DNA of 64,000 nt, from contig JADJLP010000010.1 of NCBI GenBank assembly GCA_016710065.1, positions 186,001 through 250,000 on the forward strand, given 5' to 3'. The notes beneath the pieces are model-generated. The model made no database searches and was not told the DNA's origin. It saw only the letters and a list, made by a program, of their open reading frames with translations. Shown piece by piece: positions 33,001-39,516 of the stretch (positions are counted from its first letter, which is position 1; each line of letters starts with the position of its first letter). The DNA comes from Candidatus Ideonella esbjergensis (GTDB lineage: Bacteria; Pseudomonadota; Gammaproteobacteria; Burkholderiales; Burkholderiaceae_C). Made by a program: the position numbers and the translations under genes.

Positions 33001-35739
33001 GTTGCCGCCACCACCCACGATGGTGACGTTCGGCGCGACAACGAAGCCGCTGCCCGCAGCGGTGAGCGTGAGCTTGTCGATCTTCAGCGTGGCCTTGGCG
33101 CTGGCTGCACGGCCGTTGACATCCAAGGGCGCCGAGATGGTGACCAGCGGCGCAGCGGTGTAGCCGGTGCCCTGCTCGGTCACGGTGACGCTGTTGATGG
33201 ACGCGCTGGGCGTGCCCGGGGTGTACTTGAACACCGGCTCCTTGAGCGAGCCGGTCTGGATGCGAGCGTAGCTCTGGTCCTGGGTCAGATTGGCCCAAGC
33301 GGGGTCGAAGCCCGCATAGGCAGGCTGCGCCACCACCGGCTTTTCCTGGTCTTGAATGAAAGCACTGCTGACACTTGTCTTCAGTGTGGCCAAGCGGCCA
33401 TCGGTTTCAAAGGCGGTCGCCGTGGTGCCAACCGGCAAATCCTTGACCTTGATCTGCATGAAGGTGCGGATGTTCGGGCCGTAGCCAGGCTTGGTGTCTT
33501 CGGCACCGCCGGCACCCGACTGGTCGCCCACGCCGGTAAACACGTCATTGCGGGGGTCGCCCGCAGGGATGGGCGCGCCCGAATCGTTGTAGACCAGCAG
33601 GGTCTTGCCGGCGTACTGCGAGAAGTCAACCACCACGTCGGCACGCTCGGCCGGGCCCATGAACAGCGAAGGCGTGTTGGCGTTGAAGACGTTGATGCGG
33701 CCCTTGTCCAGCAGATAGGTCATGGGGTTGGGCTCGATGCTGTGCACCGCCGGCAACCAGCCGCCTTCACTGGCGATCTGGTGCAGGGCGGGGCCAACAC
33801 TGTTCGGGTCGGGCATGCCACCCAGACGGCCGTCGATGGGCCACGCGTCGGGCTGGCAGTACATCTGCTTGTTCTGGGCGTTGAGCTTGGGCGAGCCGTT
33901 TGTGTTGAAAAGGGGCGTCGGCCGGGTCGCGGGCTGGTCAACAGCAATGGGCGGGCAGGCCGTTTCAGGCGTGGCCGGCGCGGCGGGCACCATGTCCACC
34001 TCGGTGTTGAGGTCAAAGCCAGCTTCGACCAAGCGCGGGTTGACCAGCACCGTGGTGCCGTCGCCCAGCGTCGGGTTTTGCACGGCCTTCAGAAGGTTGA
34101 AGGTCAGCATGCGGTCGTTGGTGGCGTTCAGGATGCGGAAGCGGTAGGTGGTGGGGTCCACCTCCAGCACCGGGTAGGCCACGCCGTTGACGATGGGGGT
34201 GTCCATCCAGGCTTCCGGCGTGGTGGTCACGTCGCCATAGGCGCCGGTGGGCAGCGGGTACAGGGCCGGGAACACGGGCCAGAAGTACGGGCCATAGTGC
34301 CAGCGGCCCACGGCGTTGGTGTTGTCGACCTGCAGCGGGTCTTGCACGGTTTCATACACGTGCGGGAACCACGAGTCGCCAGGGGCGCCCCAGGCCTTGG
34401 TGTCCCACAAGCCGTCTTGCAGGTTGATGTCGTCCGGCACGAAGGTGCGGTCTTGCAGCACCAGGGGGATGGTGCGCTCGGCCGGCGGCAACACACTGGT
34501 CGACACCATGTTTTGCTCGGTGGTGTCGGTCAGCAGGTAGGCCGAGGCCATGCCGGCATAGACGTTCAGGCGGGTGATGCCCACGCTGTGGTCATGGTAC
34601 CAGAGCATGCGGGCGGTCTGCTCGTTGGGGAAATACAGCGTCCAGGCGCCCAGGCCGGGGTCATTCATGTCGGGCACGTTCTGGGTGCTGGCGCCACGCA
34701 GGAACTCGGGCAGCAGTGCCGGATCGCGGGCCGGGTCTTGTGCAAACTCGGCGGCCAGGCTCAGCGGCGCGCCGTCAACGGTGACACGAGTGGGGTCGGC
34801 TTCGGCGGCGGGCGTGAGCCACTGGTGCGGCGTGCCGTCAGAAATCCACGGGGTGTCACCACCGTGCAGGTGGACGTTGGCGCGGTTTTGGGTGTACTGC
34901 GTCATGCCATCGGGGCCAAAGCCGGCGCCCATCAGCATGGAGTCCACCGGCAGGAACAGGTCGCCGTGGCGGTCTTTGACGCCATTGGCATCGAACTCGA
35001 TGCGGCCAGCCGGCAGCAGGTTCATGAACTTGACGCGGGTGGGGATGTGCCTGGTGGCCGCGATGACGGGGCCCAGGTAGTGCGGCGTATCCACCGACAG
35101 AGCCTGCACCATCACCGGAGCGCCAGCCCCGTCTTTGATGATCTTGCCCGCGGCGTCGGTCTTGGCAATCATGATGGGCGAGCCATCGGGGTAGGTCAGC
35201 GGGTTCGCGATGCTGCCAGGCAGTTGGCCCAGGCCATTGGTGGCCAAGTGGTCAATCTGCACATAGCCACGCAGCACGGTGGGCTTGATCAGGTCGGTGT
35301 GGAAACGGTCCGTGTACTCGATCACGGCGATTTCGTAGTACTGGTCAGTGGTCACCACGCCCTGCGGATTGGTCCAGAAGCTGACCTGGGCCACCGGGAT
35401 GTACTTGCTGGTCGAGCCATCGGCCATCAGCTTGGCATTGGCCTTGCCCGGCAGGGGCAGCGGATCGATGAACTTGCGCAGCGCCTTGCCAGTGAAGTTG
35501 GCAGTGCGGCCAGCGGCTGCTGCCAGACCATACGTGTCTTCTTCAGGCACCGTCGTGTCGCGGGTGCCGGAGGGGCTGTAGGCAAAGTAGGTCTGGAGGC
35601 GGTAGGCAACCCCGGCAGGGTCCTGGGTGTCAACAAATCCCGAGCCCGCTTGCAGGCCGGTGGAGGCGGCCATCAGGGCCACCAACATGCCGGCAGCCTT
35701 GCTGACAGGCTTGGGCTGGAAATTGAAACGCTTGCTCAT
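30013..35739 (-). CDS. Giant multicopper oxidase, MofA-like (putative manganese oxidase)
   Basis: 1908 residues, start 'MSKRFNFQPKP' with GGAG upstream. Sec signal (about 1-32). All four copper motifs are present: 'HLHGG' (about 291), 'WYHDHS' (about 380), 'HPVHFH' (about 1173) and 'HCHILGHEENDFM' (about 1277-1289), giving type 1, 2 and 3 copper ligands including the axial Met. Between motifs two and three lies a long insertion (about 840-1010, plus another copy near 1060) made of 'GxGYxxxPxVxx' repeats. The C-terminal 600 residues are six or so fibronectin-III-like domains. MofA of Leptothrix discophora, a candidate Mn(II) oxidase of comparable size, is the closest known type. Exported via Sec, unlike the oxidase at 62361. 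Mn oxidation is inferred. Confidence 0.9.
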   Translation of the reverse strand: MSKRFNFQPKPVSKAAGMLVALMAASTGLQAGSGFVDTQDPAGVAYRLQTYFAYSPSGTRDTTVPEEDTYGLAAAAGRTANFTGKALRKFIDPLPLPGKANAKLMADGSTSKYIPVAQVSFWTNPQGVVTTDQYYEIAVIEYTDRFHTDLIKPTVLRGYVQIDHLATNGLGQLPGSIANPLTYPDGSPIMIAKTDAAGKIIKDGAGAPVMVQALSVDTPHYLGPVIAATRHIPTRVKFMNLLPAGRIEFDANGVKDRHGDLFLPVDSMLMGAGFGPDGMTQYTQNRANVHLHGGDTPWISDGTPHQWLTPAAEADPTRVTVDGAPLSLAAEFAQDPARDPALLPEFLRGASTQNVPDMNDPGLGAWTLYFPNEQTARMLWYHDHSVGITRLNVYAGMASAYLLTDTTEQNMVSTSVLPPAERTIPLVLQDRTFVPDDINLQDGLWDTKAWGAPGDSWFPHVYETVQDPLQVDNTNAVGRWHYGPYFWPVFPALYPLPTGAYGDVTTTPEAWMDTPIVNGVAYPVLEVDPTTYRFRILNATNDRMLTFNLLKAVQNPTLGDGTTVLVNPRLVEAGFDLNTEVDMVPAAPATPETACPPIAVDQPATRPTPLFNTNGSPKLNAQNKQMYCQPDAWPIDGRLGGMPDPNSVGPALHQIASEGGWLPAVHSIEPNPMTYLLDKGRINVFNANTPSLFMGPAERADVVVDFSQYAGKTLLVYNDSGAPIPAGDPRNDVFTGVGDQSGAGGAEDTKPGYGPNIRTFMQIKVKDLPVGTTATAFETDGRLATLKTSVSSAFIQDQEKPVVAQPAYAGFDPAWANLTQDQSYARIQTGSLKEPVFKYTPGTPSASINSVTVTEQGTGYTAAPLVTISAPLDVNGRAASAKATLKIDKLTLTAAGSGFVVAPNVTIVGGGGNGAVAEAVLGADAVQITAGGTGYGAAPTVTFTQPPAGGRRATGTATINGSGQVTGVTITDPGTGYTATPLVSFTPVAGGTGARATTTSRVTELHLTPADPMNPASAGGGGFTSFDPAALVNPFNINFLGGGGRVGVPVVLPTAVATGKVFDITLDYAGRGYVAEVPTVTVGASPNGVTALAQSDMAAGTATGSNLVKTKAIHELFDATYGRLNSILAVELPFTSAMTQTTIPLAYLDAPTEIFSEGETQIWKITHNGVDSHPVHFHLLNVQLVNRVDWAGIMMPPDKNELGWKETVRMNPLEDVIVAVRASTPKLQGFGVPLSVRAMDPAQPLGSPFGFTQVDTITGTPKTVVNDIMNFGWEYVWHCHILGHEENDFMRPVVFNAGELTPVAPVIGAAVADLGAATPSVTINWTEALASQGVNSEVGFRVQRGTTGSGVFEDLTPDLHSIVGLNGQVNALANAQSYVDTTIGGVAGGGGGALPATPNTPTTVVAANAITVNWTVPANLPGNAQTVGFKVLRANVDSVGVVGPFTVLNPLAQVPANVYTYTDGTVLSGEKYQYQVQALAAGGDSVDYRVVAVNVVGETASAPVTVALGGAAATQVSSAASATAAVPMLAPTSVGAAMTAAVAQVTYSWTGPANAAGYTVRYRVGNTAALSAPLAASPYVPQVGNSIVAPVGTNQWVTFQVKAVSASGVESPVLSSGAIQKATPTVPTGLSVTGATPTALTFNWAVRPNAVSYTVQYSTTSGFTAATTTTVAGVATNSYTPVLLPNTRYYFRVRAVNTIGTSGNSATVKAWTLANAVVDAPVVSTAGVVAGTQVKLNWVASVGGASSYVVQQSSNGGGSWTNSTVIAQVPATPTGVTVTGLAGQTAYKFRVLARNGANVAAAPSAVADTVTLLAEPTAITAANGISGGLVTGGLNFTSNNGGAVTYELRYGVNQAELDAVVYPTQVVPGQQVAVTGAAGNRLMQVRSVDAEGNTSLWVPAAPVTVRVR

Positions 35740-36114
35740 GTAGGAACTCCCGACAGGGTGGGTTAAGGCAAAGATGTGTGGCCGACGGACATCTGTAAGG
35801 GGGCTTTGATGCCATGCGGCGAGTTACAAAAACTCACCACAGAACAAGAAAAGCCCTGGTCGCCGTAGCGGTAACGAAGTGTCTCTTGTCTGTACACCTC
35901 CCCACCATCCCCCTAGTTCGTTACTTTCGCCAACAATGTCACAGAAAGGGCGCTGGCATGAGAACTATCAATCGAGCGAAGGGGGCGGCACCCGCATGTC
36001 ATCGGCAGAAACACGGCGGGATCAAGCGCGTTTTGGCGCTCTGAGGATGCCTTTGGGGGCTCGGCGCGGCCCGCACCTGGGCCCCGCAACTGGGCCGTGC
36101 AACCCGCTGCAGGC
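35740..36114. other. Intergenic region upstream of the giant oxidase
   Basis: 375 nt between the oxidase start (minus strand) and the end of a lytic transglycosylase gene. It should contain the oxidase promoter. I see a short inverted repeat GAGTT-ACAAA-AACTC (35821-35835) about 85 nt before the start, and a G-rich run on the minus strand near 35895-35920. No confident -35/-10 pair. A 28-codon Arg/Lys-rich ORF at 35958-36044 (+) is not convincing. Confidence 0.5.
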
Positions 36115-36786
36115 TCAGCCTGGCGCCGTGCTGGGAAACACCCGCTGAAAGTGCTTCAGGTATCCCATGACACGGGGCAGGTAGGCCCGGGTCTCCGGGT
36201 AGGGGGGCACGCCGGCAGCCCTTTCGACGGCCTGCTCGCCGGCGTTGTAGGCGGCGATGACGCGCTCCAGGTCAGCGCCGAAATGGTCGGTGAGCCAGCG
36301 CAGGTAAGCCGCCCCGCCCTGCAGGCTTTGGGCGGCCGATTGCCGGTCGTTCACATTGAAGCGTCTGGCGGTGGCGGGCATGAGTTGCATCAAGCCCACC
36401 GCCCCCTTGGGCGAGCGCGCAGAGGGGTTGAAACCCGACTCGGCCGCCGCCACGGCCGCGATGAGAGAGGCCGGCACCTGTTGCATCTGGGCTGCCTGGA
36501 GGATCAAGGGGCGAAGACTGCTTGGCAGTTTGGGGACGTGCCCCGGCGAGGGCGCGGCCTGAACCGGCGGTAACGCCAATATCTCAGTTGCAACCGATTG
36601 AATCTTCTCACTCAAGACCACCGGCGCCATGACGACCAGCTCGGGGGTTTCAGGCGTTTGGCGGTACGACAGCACCACCGCGCCACCCGCCGACTCGCCG
36701 GCGTACACCTGCGCGTGCGCAGCAGGCACGGCGCCCGCCAGCAGCAGCCCTGCCACGGCGCAAAGGCGGTGTGCGAAGTCACTCAA
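36115..36786 (-). CDS. Lytic transglycosylase (SLT domain), paralogue 1
   Basis: 223 residues. Sec signal (1-25, cleaved at 'AHA'), a spacer, and a C-terminal SLT family 1 domain with catalytic glutamate in 'AAAESGFNP' (about residue 116), 'GLMQLMPATARRF' and 'IAAYNAGE'. Cuts peptidoglycan in the periplasm to 1,6-anhydro ends. It overlaps the OmpW-like gene by 4 nt and is closely similar to the transglycosylase on the other side of that gene (37538-38071), differing mostly by a longer N-terminal spacer. Confidence 0.92.
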   Translation of the reverse strand: MSDFAHRLCAVAGLLLAGAVPAAHAQVYAGESAGGAVVLSYRQTPETPELVVMAPVVLSEKIQSVATEILALPPVQAAPSPGHVPKLPSSLRPLILQAAQMQQVPASLIAAVAAAESGFNPSARSPKGAVGLMQLMPATARRFNVNDRQSAAQSLQGGAAYLRWLTDHFGADLERVIAAYNAGEQAVERAAGVPPYPETRAYLPRVMGYLKHFQRVFPSTAPG

Positions 36787-37388
36787 AAACGCACCCCCAC
36801 CCCGACGCTGAGCAGCACGGGGTCGAGCTTGAACTTGCCCAGGTCGGTGCCTTCGTAGCTGACGCGCGTGGCAATCTGGAGCTTCTTCACGTCGAGGTTC
36901 AGGAGCCAGCCTTTGGCCAGGGGCACGTCCAGCCCGATCTGGGCCGCCAGCCCCAGGCTGCTGCGCTTGAAGTCGAGCACGCCGTCGGTCGTGCTCACCC
37001 CGGAGATGCGGGTGTAGGTGAGCCCCAGACCCAGGTAGGGGCGCACATCGCCCACCAGGCCGGTGAAATGGTGCTGGCCCACGAGGGTGATCGGGGTTTG
37101 CTTGAAGCTGCCGACGTTCTCCGCCCAGGCGGCTGAGTACAGCGTGTGGTTCTGTGGGCTGAGGATGGCCAGCTCCAGCGCCTCATTGGCGTTCAGGAAA
37201 ACGCTGAGATCAACTTCTGTCGTGCTCTTCTTGTTGATGGACAGGGCCATGTTCGACGCATCGCTGTTGGCCGGGCTCAGGTTGCCAGCGCGCACGCGCA
37301 CCGCGAACATGCCGCCGTCCTGGGCCAGCGCCATGGGCGAAGCAAGCAGGCCAACCAAGGCCGCAGCGAGTGAGAGAAACTGGCGCAT
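36783..37388 (-). CDS. OmpW-family outer membrane protein
   Basis: 201 residues from the ATG at 37388 (AAGGAA upstream). Sec signal (1-22, 'SPMALAQ'), then eight-stranded barrel pattern: 'FAVRVRAGNLSPANSD', 'TTEVDLSVFLNANEALEL', 'LTYTRISGV', 'LDVKKLQIAT', ending in aromatic phenylalanine ('GVGVRF'), the outer-membrane insertion signal. OmpW forms a narrow hydrophobic channel. Co-transcribed with the downstream transglycosylase by overlap. Confidence 0.92.
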   Translation of the reverse strand: MRQFLSLAAALVGLLASPMALAQDGGMFAVRVRAGNLSPANSDASNMALSINKKSTTEVDLSVFLNANEALELAILSPQNHTLYSAAWAENVGSFKQTPITLVGQHHFTGLVGDVRPYLGLGLTYTRISGVSTTDGVLDFKRSSLGLAAQIGLDVPLAKGWLLNLDVKKLQIATRVSYEGTDLGKFKLDPVLLSVGVGVRF

Positions 37389-37537
37389 AGAGGTTCCTTC
37401 ATGAGCGAATGGATGGGCGGGCTGTGGCCCTGGGCATGACCCAGCCTGTGATTCTGTGGGGTATCGACCAGTTCTCACCGCCTCTGCAGCGACATTTCGT
37501 CGGCAATTTCTCGGTTGACCCGGAAATGGCGTGCGCG

Positions 37538-38071
37538 TCAGCCCTTGCTGGGGGCGGAGCCGGGCTGCAACTGGGCCGCCAGCAGCTTGTCGAAGTGCCG
37601 GAAGTAGTGCATCACCTTTGGCAGATAGGCCTGTGTTTCCGGGAATGGCGGCGTGCCACCGGCGCGGTCCACGGCGCTCTCACCAGCGTTGTAGGCCGCA
37701 ATCACCCGCTCCATGTCGTTGGGAAAGCGTTCGCTCAACCACCGCAGGTAGTGGGCTCCACCGCGCAGGTTCTGTTCTGGCGACAGCAGGTTGGTGACGT
37801 TGAAACGCCGCGCCGTGTCGGGCATCAGTTGCATCAGCCCGGTGGCGCCTTTGGGCGAGCGGGCCAGCGGGTCGAAGCCTGATTCGGCAGCCGCCACGGC
37901 GGCGATCAAGGCCACGGGCACCCCGGTTTCGCGAGCGATCTGCAGAAACAAGGCTTTGTACGGATCGGGCATTTTGGGCACTGGCTGGGCTTGTGCCACA
38001 GAACCCAGACCCACCAGGCCCACAGCCAAAGCCAGAGCCAACCGGCTTCTGGCCGCGAGCAACTTGTTCAT
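37538..38071 (-). CDS. Lytic transglycosylase (SLT domain), paralogue 2
   Basis: 177 residues if started at ATG 38071 ('MNKLLAARSRLAL', a standard signal peptide); an ATG at 38092 adds seven residues. Signal cleaved near 'AQAQ'; SLT domain directly after, catalytic glutamate in 'AAAESGFDP', 'GLMQLMPDTARRFNV', 'IAAYNAGE'. Same fold and wording as the transglycosylase at 36115-36786 but shorter. Neither start has a strong ribosome-binding site. Stands alone, 149 nt from the OmpW-like start. Confidence 0.9.
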   Translation of the reverse strand: MNKLLAARSRLALALAVGLVGLGSVAQAQPVPKMPDPYKALFLQIARETGVPVALIAAVAAAESGFDPLARSPKGATGLMQLMPDTARRFNVTNLLSPEQNLRGGAHYLRWLSERFPNDMERVIAAYNAGESAVDRAGGTPPFPETQAYLPKVMHYFRHFDKLLAAQLQPGSAPSKG

Positions 38072-38159
38072 GATGGCGTGGGGCAGGACCATGGCCGCGA
38101 GCGTATGCCCGGCAAGGCACGGTGGCTTATCCCTAGCGTGGCAGTGCCAACTCCCTAGA

Positions 38160-38206
38160 AAAGAGAAAAAGGGAAAAAAAGCCGCCTGGCTTTGACACCA
38201 GGCGGC
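38160..38206 (-). terminator. Intrinsic terminator after the branched-chain amino-acid binding protein
   Basis: Minus strand: GCCGCCTGG, 8-nt loop, CCAGGCGGC, then a run of seven T and further T-rich sequence. Located 38 nt after the stop at 38244. Confidence 0.92.
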
Positions 38207-38243
38207 CTTGTGCGGGGTGGCTGAGGTCGCTCAGCGCACAGAA

Positions 38244-39386
38244 TCAGCGCACCACGGCGATCTGCTCGCGCTTCTCGCCCTTGTAGGTGAACAGCGTGAG
38301 CGCGCCGTTCTTGACGTCGCCCTTCTCGTCGAACGAGATGGTGCCTGTCACGCCCTTGTAGCCGCTGGTCTTGGCCAGCACCGGCAGGTACTTGGCCGGG
38401 TCGGCCGAGCCGGCCTTTTGCATGGCGTCGGCGATCACCATGGTGGCGTCGTACACGTAGGGGGCGTAGATCTGCACGTCGGCGTTGAACTTCTTCTTGA
38501 AGTCGGCCCTGAACTTCTCCATGCCCACCTTCTGCGCACCTTCGACGCCACCGGCCTCGGCGCACACCACCTGGCCGTCGGCCATCGCGCCGGCGGCCAG
38601 CTTGGGCAGCTCGCCCGAGCAGATGCCGTCGCCGCCCATGAACTTGGCCTTGATGCCCAGCTGCTTCATCTGCCGGATCATCGGGCCGGCCACGGCGTCC
38701 ATGCCACCGTAGAAGACGACGTCGGGCTTGACCGCCTTGATGCTGGTCAGGATGGCGGTGAAGTCGGTGGCCTTGTCGTTGGTGAATTCGCGCTTGGCTA
38801 CTTTCTTGCCTGCACCCTTGACGGCCTTCTCGAATTCGTCGGCCACGCCTTGGCCGTAGGCCGTGCGGTCGTCGATGACGGCGATGGTCTTGCCCTTGAG
38901 TTGGTTGACGGCGTAGCGGCCCAGGGTACCGCCCAGGTGCACGTCATCGGCCACCACGCGGAAGGTGGTCTTGAAGCCCTGGCGGGTGAACTTGGGGTTG
39001 GTGGCCGAGGGCGAGACTTGCGGGATGCCCGCATCGCTGTAGACCTTGGAGGCGGGAATGGAGGTGCCCGAGTTCAGGTGACCCACCACGCCGTTGACCT
39101 TGGCGTCGACCAGCTTTTGCGCGGCAGCGGTGCCTTGCTTGGGGTCGCCTGCGTCGTCTTCGGCCAGCAGCTCAAACTTGGCCTTCTTGCCGCCGATCAT
39201 CACGCCCTTGGCGTTCAGATCGTCGATGGCCATGCGGGCGCCGTTTTCGTTGTCCTTGCCCAGGTGGGCAATGCCGCCGCTGGTCGGGCCCACGTGACCG
39301 ATCTTGACGACCATGTCCTGCGCATAGACAGAACCGGCCAGCATGGCAGCGGCCGCCGCGACGATCACATTCAGTTTGACTTGCAT
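38244..39386 (-). CDS. Branched-chain amino-acid ABC transporter substrate-binding protein
   Basis: 380 residues from ATG 39386 ('MQVKLNVIVAA', GGAGG upstream); the open frame extends 21 codons more without family character. Sec signal to 'VYAQ' (23), then the LivJ/LivK type I periplasmic-binding fold: 'VKIGHVGPTSGGIAHLGKDNENGA', 'VNGVVGHLNSGTSIPAS', 'GRYAVNQLKGKTIAVIDD'. Binds Leu/Ile/Val or related amino acids in the periplasm for an ABC importer; the membrane and ATPase subunits are not nearby. Single gene with its own strong terminator. Confidence 0.94.
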   Translation of the reverse strand: MQVKLNVIVAAAAAMLAGSVYAQDMVVKIGHVGPTSGGIAHLGKDNENGARMAIDDLNAKGVMIGGKKAKFELLAEDDAGDPKQGTAAAQKLVDAKVNGVVGHLNSGTSIPASKVYSDAGIPQVSPSATNPKFTRQGFKTTFRVVADDVHLGGTLGRYAVNQLKGKTIAVIDDRTAYGQGVADEFEKAVKGAGKKVAKREFTNDKATDFTAILTSIKAVKPDVVFYGGMDAVAGPMIRQMKQLGIKAKFMGGDGICSGELPKLAAGAMADGQVVCAEAGGVEGAQKVGMEKFRADFKKKFNADVQIYAPYVYDATMVIADAMQKAGSADPAKYLPVLAKTSGYKGVTGTISFDEKGDVKNGALTLFTYKGEKREQIAVVR

Positions 39387-39516
39387 GAGTTGAAACCTCC
39401 AGATGTGGGTTGTTGAAGGGAGTGCTGCGAACCACGCGTTCGCGCCCAACCGACGGAAGATACCCCAAAAGAATCGCTCACCCCATCGGGGTCAAGCCTG
39501 AGCCAGCTGCGCCAGG

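Noticed and set aside
31660..35766. 1368-residue open frame on the plus strand opposite the giant multicopper oxidase
   Set aside because: Composition is rich in His, Gly, Arg and Val without domain signals; it is the complement of the oxidase reading frame in high-GC DNA. All copper motifs are on the minus strand.
35958..36044. 28-codon basic ORF upstream of the oxidase
   Set aside because: Only a weak ribosome-binding sequence, no family pattern, and it lies in a promoter region; short frames like this are expected by chance here.
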